Source: Cliona cf. orientalis
Taxonomy: Eukaryota > Porifera > Demospongiae > Clionaida > Clionaidae
NCBI GenBank assembly: GCA_963930775.1
Contig: OZ005691.1
Location: 10,661,000 to 10,724,999, forward strand
Length of the DNA stretch: 64,000 bases
Direction: 5' to 3'
Under the pieces are notes generated by a model. It saw nothing but the letters and a program-made list of their open reading frames with translations, did no database searches and was not told the DNA's origin. The position numbers were made by a program, and so were the translations under genes. Below, in pieces: positions 1 through 14,463 of this stretch; within the stretch, counting starts at the first letter, position 1; each line of letters opens with the position of its first letter.

Positions 1-1716
1 TACTTAAACTACTGCATAGTGGGAAACTTTCGAGGGAGAAAACTTTTCGCGGAACGGAACACAAACTGATCGCATATGGCCCGGATACTCCATATATATA
101 GTACATTACAAATATCTAAATACCTCAAAACAGGTAACTTTATGAAATTTCTAAGTGTCAAAATCGGAATCTTCAGTAATTTATCTATCAAGATCATTCA
201 TCAAACAAAGATTCCAAAAAAATAGCCAACTGTCACTTGCATCGTGCTATATTGGCTCCATGCTGGAATGGCTCGGCCGGTCGTACAAGAACTTAGAAAA
301 ATGTCGACAAGTGAAAAAAAAATCAAAGCATAAAGCGAGATTTGAACCCACTACATTCTGTTCCACACACACGCAAGAGCCCCAACCACTACACCACTGC
401 TGTTGTCGCTGCTGCCAATCATTATTTCTCCCCTTTCATTTAAACCCTAGAGACTAACCCTGCTAACCATTGGCAACCCATTCCCAAATTCCCCAGCCCC
501 TCCCATCCATACCGCATATATTAGTATTATACCATCGTTGCGCATGCCTCCCTATGGCCATTCCAGCACGGAGCCATTGTGGCATGCTACATCAGGTTTA
601 AATCAAGACTGCTTTGAACGTTCATCTTCATTTGAGTAAAAATCCACTCCATTCGGTAGCGCACAGTACAGTGGCATACTAATTTTACGTTATCTTGAAA
701 GTTACATAATGTGTACAGCATATTAACAATTGGGTGAGTCCGATATGCCATAATATGCATGCTCCGAATCAATGTATTATCAACAAAATTATATCCTACA
801 TGGTTATATACTGGTGTCATAATAAATCAATATTGGAAGAAACTCACAGAAAAATAAATCCCACAGTATTTATGGAGGAAACTACTAGGCTAGGTAGACA
901 CTTAGGCTTTCAAGTACAATAATATTATGCATTATCAGGGGCGGAGGAAGCAATCCTTAGGTGGTCAGGATGAATAATTGCATTCCACAAAAATTAGGAA
1001 TTTTAATTATATTATTCATGACAATGACATCATTGTTAATACTGTAGTTCAAATTTTAATGCTTCCTAGCAGACAATGCATGGAAGTGAGCAAGTCCTCT
1101 CTATCCCATAATTATTATGCATGCACACACTGGGCATGTGCACATGCACAGTACATGTAAACATACATACCAGTAGTGTAATACATGTGATCTGGTGATC
1201 TGCTAACAATAGATGGTTACATAATATAGTATTGTGGTTACCACTACATGCACACACAGGGTGGGTATTTCCCTGGTGGATGCACTAGCTAACCTTATCA
1301 ACAATGATAGCACTCATAATGCATAGTATTGGTGAATAATTTAATTTACTGCTCAAGTACATCCCACTGTTCTAAGCCACACTCTGTGACCCTAAGACAG
1401 CTACTTATGGTGGCTTGGATAAAGTAGTTCATGCACACACTAGTAAAGTTCATCTATTAGGCATGGTAGGTTGAGCCCTATCTCATAGTCTTGGATTAAA
1501 ACATTTCTTCTTAAATTCCAAAATATCACAGGACTGGGCTAGCTCAGAGAAGCCAAGATGCATCATTAATACATGTATATACTCAATAACATAGATATAC
1601 GAATATATACAATACTAATTAAAAGCAGACATGTATATTGTATGAAGGATGAAACAATGTAGCTAAAAGGCTACCAATTCTCCCCTCACTCCTACAGCTG
1701 TGTGCACATGGCTCAC
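1..1716. other. Intron 4 of gene A with repeat remnants
   Basis: No coding exon is recognised here. The first ~45 bases match the CCGCATAGTGGGAAA-type inverted-repeat element that lies just before the Roc exon in copies B (9,558) and D (31,187). The stretch around 937-1,010 (GGGGCGGAGGAAGCAATCC) and 1,370-1,420 (ACTCTGTGACCCTAAGACAG) is shared with the same intron of B and D. This suggests that the Roc-COR exon of gene A lies just off the left edge. A fold-back element with a tRNA-like core occupies 253-576. I see nothing definite in 580-930. Confidence 0.5.
253..576. repeat. Fold-back element enclosing a tRNA-like module
   Basis: The ends are inverted copies of TGGCTCCATGCTGGAATGGC (253-272 and 556-576, one or two mismatches). 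Inside, on the minus strand at about 336-400, is a tRNA-like stretch with an A-box-like TGGTGTAGTGGTTGGGGC (rc of 379-396) and a B-box-like GGGTTCAAATCTC (rc of 338-350), followed by a T-rich run. It may be a tRNA-derived SINE caught inside an inverted repeat, or a non-autonomous element with its own pol III promoter. No convincing acceptor stem was found, so I do not call a functional tRNA. Confidence 0.5.
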
Positions 1717-4700
1717 CTTTGAGATACAATTTCTGAACTACTTCCAGTGCTCCGTGTTCTTTCGCCTCCCACAAGGCAAGAGCAACGGTGCTCCAAGAGG
1801 GAGACGGGTTGTCAGTAAGGAAGACGGTAGAGTACGCTCTGGGAAGTTGTCTCCTGTCATACTGATGCTGGAGTTCATCTCGCTTGGAGTCAGGAATCTG
1901 AAGGTAAGCACCAACACCAACACCACCATCCAGATGCTGAACACCGTCAAGAACACTGGTTAGAGTATCTAGTGTCAATGATGGCTCTGTATGCATGTAC
2001 ATATATGTGTGTGTGTGGAGGTAGATATGTGCACAGATGTGGTCAGTGCTAGCATCAGTGTATTCAACAAAATTAATGCATTACTCCATACACAATATAC
2101 ATCAGTGCAGGCATGGATTTGCTGTGTAATGTATACACACAATCACAAGCATCCTCTACATTCCAATACATACACATGCCACACCCACATGTACCTGGAG
2201 CCCTCTGAATATAGGCTTTGGCTTCAGTTAGAGCAGCCTCTTGTCCATAGAAGTGCAGCCACCCTCCTAGAAACTCCCAGCCCCATAAGGCAAAGGGGGA
2301 AGACTTCTGATAATAATGGATACATTCATGTCGCTGCTGCTCTTCATCCTTGCTGTGTTCTCTGATCTTCCCCCTCACACTGCCTGGTATAATGAGGCAG
2401 GTCATCAGGATGTCCATGTCCACCACATGCTTTAGTACAGTGGACAGGTTGCTGTGAGTGAGTGTAGTGTCTGTGAGGGAAATGTGAAGGTCACATTAAA
2501 GAATATTTTATAGAGCGTATGCCCCTATAATTAGGACCTGGTGTTGATGACATTCAGTGATATTGTTTCCCATTAGCTAATGTGTGCATGATAACAACCA
2601 TATGCATTCAAACTTGATGGCCAAGCACTAATCAACCATATAGATAGGCATTGAAGGTGATCTGGTAAATGTGCACACGGTGACTTAGTGGGTTCAATGG
2701 TGGCTATATATACTCTCTTATTGCCGCTGCTATTGTTGTGATAATATAATTATCTCTTGCCATCACAGTACATGACAAGTGCAGGATGGTAATAGCTGTT
2801 GGCCGTTGCCTAGCAACCAAAGTCTTCACAGGAAAGTTGCTGACCACCAGAGGGGTATATGGGTGATCATACGATACATGTAGGCCAATGATGAGAGGGG
2901 GTCATGGGTCAATAAGACAGTTACCCTTAATTGGGGTGGATTCAACCAAGCATCTCATGCACCCCAACTAAGGTCTTGTAACTATAACTCATACCAGTAC
3001 AAGGAGCCATGGCTACAGTTGTAATTCATCCACGTAACTATCACCGAGTACACACACACACAGGGAGGTGGCCTTTGACCTTAGAGATATGTGTTGATTC
3101 CTGTTCCCCATGCAGTAACTCATCACCACAACAGGAGGTCTCAGGAATGGAGGAATGGAGAATATGAAAACAGATGGAACAACTATCAAAATTGACATTG
3201 TACTAGTGCTTGCCTATTGTGTGTACCTTTATACTAATATTATAGTACAGCATAGCCAAAATTTTTCACTAGTCTCACCAACCTCACCATCTGCTTTTTG
3301 TGGCGAAATTTTAATCCACTTTTTTACCTGTGTTAATTAACTAATAATCATGATGACCTTTACTGCATTTATTTCACTGAGGGTTTTGTAATGCAGAGGT
3401 AGCAGGGCTTGGCAGCATTCATTTTTTGTTCAGTGAAAATTTCCAGCTTCAAAATAATGCATTTTAGGAGTTATTAGCACTATAGCTTATACTAAGCCAT
3501 CACAGTTAGTCCCTATCTATACATGGATAATGTTGTGTCAAGAATTTTATGAAAAAGAACATACCAGTCAGCTCCTCAGCATAGTGACGTATCCTGTCTG
3601 CAATACGACCATAGCCCCACTCATCCAGTTGGAATATGATTCTCCTCCAACTGGCTAGTGGGTCTCGTAGCATCCAATACCGGACTACTGCTGCTTCTTG
3701 TTCATCAGTAGAGTGGTGAGCAGACTGGAGTTCAGCAAGCTGGGCAGCAGGGATGCCAAGGATGGTTTTACCACCTAAAATGTCTAACAAGTCCACTCCT
3801 CTCAGCTCCTGTACTATGTTGTTGACAGTGAGAGCTGTAGCATTGGAGGAAGGAAAGAAATATAATTTATATGCAAGTCATTAATCAGATTTAAAGTGAT
3901 TGTCTACAGATACATGCATGCATAATACTTAATCAGTGTAATTAATTTTATACCACACGTCATTAATTTTAAGTTAAGGTATGCAAGTTTTCTTTCTTAT
4001 GATTAAAATTAATTTTAGCCTCACGCTCCTATAATTATTATTATTGTGTGGATGATTTTGTACACAAAACAGTACATAACGGTGCATATGCATGAAATAA
4101 GAATTAATATCTTCAGGAGCGTGAACTAGTTACTAGTTACATGTACGTGTGTACCACCACTGTGTCAACCATGAGCAAACTTAGTGGGTGGAGTCAATGC
4201 ACAATAACGATGTACTACACGAAATATCCCTCCAGCAACATGTAATGTTCAAAACAATGAAATTAATTAAGATACACCCACTTTCAGTGGATTACAATAA
4301 ACACGATCATGATTATGGTCAACAATAATCCAGGAAATGCACCACAAACAAACACAGTGTGTAATTTAGGCTGACAAGACTCTGAGATTCCATGGTCTGG
4401 GCTTTTATTATACAAAACATGTCATGTGTTGATCTATTGTCATACTCACCTAGTTTAAGTCCTTTAATTATTTCTCCCTCAATTCTCCTCTTTTCTTGTC
4501 TCGATAAACTGTTAAGGTAGCTCAAATCAGAGTAGGAAATGGGATTTGTATTTTTCCTACTCCTTCCGTACTTGGGTCTTTGGGGGATTGGCGGCTCGAC
4601 GAGGCGGGGGACAAAGATACCCCCCTCACTCTCGGAGTCAGACCGTTTCTTTTCTCCTTCGCTCACTGGCCATGGGACGGAAGCCGGGAAGCTAGGGAAA

Positions 4701-4888
4701 TTTGGAAATATGTCTAAGTCACCCGGGATACTGTGAGTGAGTGTGTCAGCCTCGGGGTATTCCTTGTCTTCTGGTTCATTCACTCGATGGCTACTGTCCA
4801 TGTCCTTGTCTTTCTCATCACCGGGTCCTCCGCTAGCGCCGCCGCTGCTGCCCGGCTCGGCCCCGCAGCTCACATCTCGCTGCTCCAT
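1717..4888 (-). CDS. Gene A: triple Death-domain protein (5' four coding exons; 3' end outside window)
   Basis: Four exons read leftward: exon 1 4888-4450 (starts MEQRDVSCGAEPG), DD1 3834-3565, DD2 2470-2195, DD3 1986-1717. All junctions have GT donors and AG acceptors, and all introns are phase 1 (439, 270, 276 and 270 bp). Exon 1 is acidic and Ser/Gly-rich and ends in a basic LSRQEKRRIEGEIIKG segment. Its middle part differs from the other copies: a Pro-rich stretch replaces the SSEADDLSHS and SDESGMEGE region. DD1-DD3 each look like six-helix Death folds with a central Trp motif (LASWRRII, FALWGWEFL, PSWSTVALAL). No disabling change was seen in the visible exons. The frame is left open at DD3; by analogy with B and D the next exon would be Roc-COR. 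Adaptor or signalling function is inferred from the Death domains only. Confidence 0.72.
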
Positions 4889-5010
4889 CTCCGAATGAAT
4901 AGCTACTTCAAGCTAACAATTCTCCGGCGATAGGGACAATAGTCTATGTAGCTATAAATTATTTTTCTTCTGGTTTCTAGTGTTCTCTCTCTCAAAGTCT
5001 GTGGACGTCA

Positions 5011-5132
5011 ACTGCTGAACTGGCTGTGGATGGTTGGGTGCGGTCACGAGATGTTAAGTAGGGAAAGCACCTCATATCCGTTTTGGGTGGGTGGGGCTGG
5101 TGCAGTTAGGTTCGTAAGGTAAAGGTCGTCAA
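5011..5132 (-). promoter_or_regulatory. Conserved upstream block of gene A
   Basis: About 120 bp that lie 120-245 bp upstream of the start codon are shared with the corresponding position of copies B, C, D and E. The block includes GGTGGGTGGGGCTGGTGCAG (a GC/KLF-box-like core) and ends in AAAGGTCGTCAA. Conservation could be due to recent duplication alone; a promoter role is inferred from position. Confidence 0.45.
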
Positions 5133-5286
5133 AGAAATATCCATAACGTAGAAGACATCAGTCAAGACTTATTGCGATTGGAATTTTATAGCTATAACTT
5201 TTGGCCATATGCACGGTCTGTAAATCCTTCAAAATTATTGCACAGGGTAATAATATAATGTTAGCTAAATTTTCATGTTTCATATT

Positions 5287-6464
5287 GGGCTATTCCAATG
5301 TAAAGGTAGCTACCCTCCCCCCACGGAAGACAAAATTTTAATTTACCCCCTCAGGAAGCCTAGCTAATTATTGACTTTAACCATCAAGAATCAATTAAAG
5401 CGAGGTCTTAACCCCTCCAAGACTCGTTAAAATGTAATGGTATTCATATGATCAGGCCACTCCAACAAGATGTTGTAAAACGTCATGGACCAAGACCCCC
5501 TCCCCCCTAACGTCATAATGACGTTAATTTTTCCACAAGGACTTTGGATAAGCCCCCTTAAGGTTACGGGATAGTGTTCCGCCCACGCATGGTCAAAGTT
5601 CACATGAATAATAAATGAGACAGTTATATTCCAGTTTTTGTCCACGTTCTTTGCACAGTCAAGGCACAGGTAAGTAGCTCTCCTGATGCCTGCCCCATGG
5701 TCCACAAAAACGAAAAGCAAACCTGCCACTGTCTGTCTGCAAGCGCGGGTAAGTTTTGCAATTTCCTGCGTCAGTTTTTGCCAAGGTAAACAGCCTCTAT
5801 GTAATGATATACAAACGAAATGATAGCTTACGAGCCTCTACAGGGCCAGGTATAGCGTTTGAACTCTATCGAGTTACACGAACAGAAAGCGAACATAAAA
5901 ACTTACTGCTCAGCTGCCATGTGACTGGCTTAATGGCGGCCCTCCAGGACAAAATCTTGTCTGACGACTCACCATCCTAGAATTTTCGAAAAAGCGCTAT
6001 ACCTGGCCCTGCTCCGATCGATGGACTAGCGTGAACAACAGCGAAGTCAGTTCGTTCGAGTCTCTGGTCTTCAAAATTTGACGCAGGAAATTGGATTTTG
6101 TTTGCATCTGGAAAATGGTCGACGTTCGTTCGCGTTCCCGACTAAACCGCATTAAAACATACGTGAATTGTGTCCATGCGCAATCATTTATAAATTGCGC
6201 GTCGAATACTATCCCGTAACCTTAAGGCATTATGTATGTATTATTGCATAATAATTTAAGAGTGCTACATGTACTTACACACATGCATAGTGACCCTTTA
6301 CGTACCATAATATACATTGAAGCTACGTTCCATTTAACTTGCATCAAGATTTGATTAAAAATTTTTATCTATCAAGAACTCATTCAAATGACATAAATTT
6401 AAGGATCCCTCAGAAGTAATTATGGCTCTTCCATGGGGTGTATCACTATTAAATGGAAAAGCCC
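5287..6464. mobile_element. Harbinger-like non-autonomous element with ATT duplication
   Basis: The ends are GGGCTATTCC and its inverted partner GGAAAAGCCC, flanked by ATT on both sides (5284-5286, 6465-6467). The termini resemble the cleaner element at 43,783-44,208, which has the same ATT duplication. It is split by the TTAA element at 5,562-6,221. No transposase was seen. Family assignment (3-bp duplication) is tentative. Confidence 0.5.
5562..6221. mobile_element. piggyBac-like non-autonomous element (TTAA sites)
   Basis: It is flanked on both sides by TTAA (5558-5561 and 6222-6225), and the inverted ends are GGTTACGGGATAGT. Further inverted pairs lie inside: GGGCCAGGTATAGCG near 5,843 against CGCTATACCTGGCCC near 5,995, and CAATTTCCTGCGTCA near 5,759 against its inverse near 6,080. 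The whole element could fold into a long hairpin. There is no coding capacity. TTAA target use is characteristic of the piggyBac superfamily. Confidence 0.65.
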
Positions 6465-6827
6465 ATTATATAATAATAATTAGTATGTGTTGTTTGCATG
6501 GTTGTTTGCATAATAATCATCATCGGCATGTATTGCATGCACGCTACGTGAAAGCTTATTAGTTCTCAAAATAATAATACTAATAATAGAACAGTATTAA
6601 TGACATCATTGTATATAATTATTTCATTACTGTAACAATGAACACGTGGAGGCTAGGGGAAACATAACAATACGATTACAATTAATTTTGACATATAATG
6701 TCATGTTTGATATAATTATTATAACACTCAAATAATAATAATATTATGACTTCAATTGGGATTGCATGTGCATGTGTGTGACCATACAAAAATAATGATT
6801 ACGAAAAAAAAAACTAAGTGTATGAAC

Positions 6828-9434
6828 CTAAATACAACACAGCAAAATGAACAACTCACAATGTGGTGCATAATAGTCAATTTCGTTTTGCTGGAGTAGA
6901 GTATCCAAAACTTCCTCCAAATCGTTAGCGAGTTCACCTTGTCTCGCTTCATTTAATGCTTGGAGAACGGTACCCCATGTGGTGGGAGTACGACCTTTGC
7001 CCTCTAGCCACTCGGTAAACATCGTGCGGCAGGCATCTTCAGCTTGACGCTCGTTTCTTCTTATTCTTGAAATATCATGGCCTTCAAAATGTAGTCTTAT
7101 TGCTACTTTTTCCCAAGCACATGCAGTCTTGTCGATCACGTTCACTGTTTTGCCTTTGCCAGCAATAAGGTCAAGTTCATGTAGACGGGGCTTACTCGAT
7201 AAAGCAGGGCTTGCATCGTCACCTATATAATGTCATAAACATTTTAAAATTGTAATAATACCGTTATCGTACTAAAATTTGATATTATAGTGGTATACTA
7301 CCTACCTGCTAAAGGTTGTTCTTTCAACCAGAGCAACTGATTTGGCGCTAACTTCTCTCCAACTTCGTCATCGGAACTGCAAATCCAGAGCTTGTCTCCA
7401 AAAGTAGCGGGATGAGGATCTCCTTCACCACAAGGACAAAGGAGAGCAAAAGATGGTGTGGAATTGGTGTAGCCGAGGATAATGTTAGCTTTTCTTAACC
7501 CAGCACTGAGTGCTTGCTTAATGACTGGACAAAAGTTAGATGGGTCTTCTTCCGATTTCACATTGAAATGAACCTCAAAGTGAAGCAAGGTGTCGATCAA
7601 CGTGACTGAACAGGCTGTTTTGAATCCAGGAATTGAGAATTGGATGCAATTTCGATGAAGGCAGGTTGGGGTGACCGATCTGGCACTCTTCTTCAGCTTC
7701 CAAGGACCAGGGTAGTGATTCTCTGGTGAGGTAAAGAAAGAAACAAGAGCACAGAAGATGCCACGACGTGGAGGGCCATCAGGGAAGTGAAGGACTAGGG
7801 GAGCTACTAAGGAATCAAAACGAAGACGATATTTGGTAACCTCATCGCTGCCAAGCGTTCGTAGAAGGCATGGAACAAAAAATATACCTTCATCAGAGAA
7901 ATTAGCAAAGATAAGCAGCTTTCGGTATAAGATCGCTAGTTGCTCTGGCTCAAACATACCTGCAACATAATGCTTTTTGAATATCGGATCTCGAAGAAAA
8001 TCAACTGTGATTAGAGCACGACAGAAAAATTTCTGCCAATGTTCTCCTGTACATTTCTTAAGCTTGTCATGATGAACTTTCACAAGCTCTGAGATTTTGT
8101 CAAGAAGCACCTGAGGGTTGGTGAAGACTATCTCGGGAAGAATGTCGGGATAGTAGAAGACCAGTGACAGCTCATCAAGGTAGATCAGAGCTGCATCTAT
8201 AGTGCACTCTCATCAAGGTGAAGTCTATAGGCAACTTCAAGACACTCACTCCTGCTCAGAATTCCACGCTCAAGTCGTTCAGTAATTTCTTGTAGCATTA
8301 TTTCGAAACCCAGCCACTGCAGTGGAAGCTTCTGCACATCTGATCTGTTCTCTATGGAGAACTTGGAGACAATGGCTTGAGCCATATCCTCCTCTTCAAC
8401 ACCAGCATGCTTGGCATTCATGGGAAAAAGCACTTTATTTTCTCCTGGCTCATAGTAGATGATTTCCTTCTCAAACGTTGGCAGCAGCATTTCTATCAAC
8501 TTCTGGTTTTTCATTTCTCTTGATTCATCGCATTTGCTTTCTTCGTCCTTGTGGGTCCCGACCATAACTATTTGTGGAGCTTCACCATCTTTACCTGCTC
8601 CTTTGCTCGACCGGTGAGTGTGAAGTGATTGGAGGCCTTCCTTGATGAGCTGCTCTGTTGTGTGGTGAGACTCATAGGGAGTGCCCAATGGTTTGCCGTC
8701 TTCGTAATACTCGATCATCGGACGACTGGAGAAACTTTCGGAAAGTTTGAAAACGAACACTATCAATGACATCCTTCGCAAAAATATGGGCAAGATTTCG
8801 TGGAATTGAGGCTGGCCACCACAGTCGGACACCAGGAGCTTGTGAATAAAGGTGAGGGGTTCTTCTGTCTCGGGGCACTCGTCAATCAGCTGAAACATGT
8901 CATCAAGCACATCGTGAATAACTTGAAGCACGTGAGGGTCGACCGAATTTCGTGATGAAGGTGTTGATTGTTGCGCTTTTGGAGTGGGATTTTCACGTTT
9001 TCGGGTAGCATCCATTGCTGGTTGTTGATGAGTTGCTGCTGTTGATGTCTTCTGCTCGCTTCCACCATCTACCTCCACCTCTTGACCAGGAGTCTGTTGG
9101 GCAGCTACTTCCTCTTCAGATTGTGACTTCTTAAGAGCTTCGATTATCTCTCGTCCTAGTGTCGTTTTCGAGATCCTGGCGCAGAGGTTTATCTTGTCCT
9201 TGGAGATATATTTGCGCCATTTGCTACCGAGCTTTTGTAGCTGGTACATTGTCACTGGGCGTGTGACTACGGGAGTGCTGTCTCGAACATCAGGAGGCTT
9301 TTCACCAGCAACGATTTTCATGGTGCACGTTTTCCCCACTCCAGCGCTGCCATAGAGTAGCATCTTATCGGTAAACATGTCAACGTATCCCATTTTCATC
9401 GACTGTTGGAAACGCCTTCGAGATTCGCTCGAGC
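6828..9434 (-). CDS. Roc-COR GTPase plus fourth Death domain, 3' half of gene B
   Basis: There are two exons: a large Roc-COR exon 9434-7306 and a Death exon 7222-6828. The acceptor at 9434 (CTCTAG then GCTCGAGC) takes the phase-1 donor of DD3 at 11131, reading GSSESRRRFQQSMKMGYVDMF. This supports one DD-DD-DD-Roc-COR-DD gene. GTPase motifs: P-loop GSAGVGKT, switch-II-like DCGGQPQF, G4-like THKD. COR-like sequence follows from LPLQWLGFEIMLQEI to the end of the large exon. The Death exon has WEKVAIRL and TTWGTVLQAL helices and a stop at 6828; a GTGAGT just before it could instead be a donor. Relative to copy D there are 2 extra bases near 8,196 that shift the frame in COR. This is either a real lesion or an assembly error. 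Roco proteins are GTP-regulated dimeric signalling proteins; the partner here is unknown. Confidence 0.75.
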
Positions 9435-11130
9435 CTAGAGATGGTGATGCATGTGTTGGTCGGAGGGCATGGCAACGTAAATCAAGTTGGCTGTAGAGAT
9501 GCTGCCTTTAGGATGCTACCACTAAGTTTTCTATATCTCTGTGCTGTGGTAGTTTAAACTACCACAGAGTAGGAAAATTTCAAAGGAGAAAACCTTCAAA
9601 GATCAGGAGGAAGGGAGCATTTGCAGAGAAAACTTTTGTAGAATGTAAACTGACCACAAATGGGTGTGGCATGCCAAACATTTCGTAGAGAAAACGTTCG
9701 CAGGTGCCTGTAGAATCACGAAATTTGTGAAGGTTTTCTCCCTCCCACTATACGGCATACATAAATACATACAGTAAGTATAATTTCTTGTTGCTATAGG
9801 CAGAAGTTTAGTGATTATTAGCATCAAAAATGAAGTTGTTTAAGTCAGCTCAACAGCGCATATAGCTATGAATCAAACAAGTAGAGCTACTGAAATATCA
9901 CTAAAATAGAAGTAACTTTAGATATTGACTTGCGCATACCATACGTCAAATTTTATCAGAATTGAAATTTACGATGGTGGCCACATGGGACTGTTTTCAG
10001 TTGTTGGAGTTGCTATGAGATAAATAAACACTATATAACGGGTAGAATCCTTGTTAAATGAAACACCATGATGATGCCTGTTTTGCGGAACATAATATCC
10101 TACATGGTTACTGCTCTCATAATAAATTAATATTAGAAGAAACTCACAAAAAATAAATCCCACAGTATTTATGGAGGAAACTACATGCACTAGGCTAGGT
10201 AGGGCACTTGGGCATTCAATAATAATATGCATTATCAGGGGCGGAGGAAGCAATCCTTAGGTGGTCAGGATGAATAATTGCATTCCACAAAATTAGGAAT
10301 TTTAATTATTCATGACAATGACATCATTGTTAATGCTGTCGTTCAAAGTTCAATGCTTCAGCAGGAAAATTGAGGCAAAACTAGCAAATAATCCATGGAA
10401 GCGAGCAAGTCCTTTTTATCCCATATTAGTGAATGCATGCACACACACTGGGCATGTGCACATACACAGTATGTCATGTAAATATACATACCAGTAGTGC
10501 ACACACACTGGGCATGTGTACATGCAAAGTATATGTAAACAGTAGTATAATACATGTGATCTGTAAACAATAGATGGTTACATACATGTAGTATTGTGGT
10601 TACCACTACATGCACACACAGGGTGGGTATTTCCCTGGTGGATGCACATACACCACTAGATATTGTTATCAATGAGGATAGCACACAAAATGTACAGTAT
10701 TGGTGAATTGTTTAATTTACTGCTCAAGTACATGCATCCCATTGTTCTAAACCACACTCTGTGACCCTAAGACAGCTGCTTATGGTGGCTTTGATAATGC
10801 ACACACTAATCCAGTCTGTCTTAGTGCATACACAACAGGTCAGGCTTCACATTAATTCTCCTATTAGGCAAGGTAGGTTGAGCCCTATCTCATAGTGCCT
10901 TAGATTAAACCATTAATTTTCTTCTTCAAAATATTACTGAACTAGAGCTACCACTGAAGAAGTATGCACACACAATACTATTATGTAACAATATATGAGT
11001 ATACACAACATATAAATAATTAACAGTACCTTACTAATTAATAGCCAGACAGTGCCTAAAGGATTAAACAATGTAGCTAAAAGGATACCAATTCTCCCCT
11101 CACTCCTACAGCTGTGTGCACATGGCTCAC
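9435..11130. other. Intron between DD3 and Roc exon of gene B
   Basis: The stretch is repeat-rich and about 1.7 kb long. It contains a CATAGTGGGAAA-type fold-back element (9,558-9,757) and a hAT-end-like CAGGGGCGGAGG motif near 10,236 with no visible partner end. Tandem copies of CACACACTGGGCATGTG lie near 10,440 and 10,500. Most of the rest aligns with the same intron in A and D. No exon was recognised. Confidence 0.5.
9558..9757. repeat. Small fold-back element (TAGYGGGAAA family)
   Basis: The ends are inverted copies of ACCRYAKAGTRGGAAA followed by GGAGAAAACCTTCA. Related copies lie at 18,020-18,218 (best preserved), near 31,187, and at the left edge of the window. Short, non-coding and MITE-like; no superfamily assigned. 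Confidence 0.45.

Positions 11131-14463
<3,333 letters not shown>

Noticed and set aside
336-400. Functional tRNA gene on the minus strand
   Set aside because: The box-like motifs are present but no paired acceptor stem or clear anticodon arm was found.
937-955. GGGGCGGAGGAAGCAATCC as a hAT element end in introns of A, B and D
   Set aside because: No partner end or target duplication could be found; it is probably one end of a decayed element.
1700-1963. Plus-strand frames of 60-124 codons opposite the Death exons in every copy
   Set aside because: They are shadows of the minus-strand exons; the minus-strand frames have splice sites and domain patterns.
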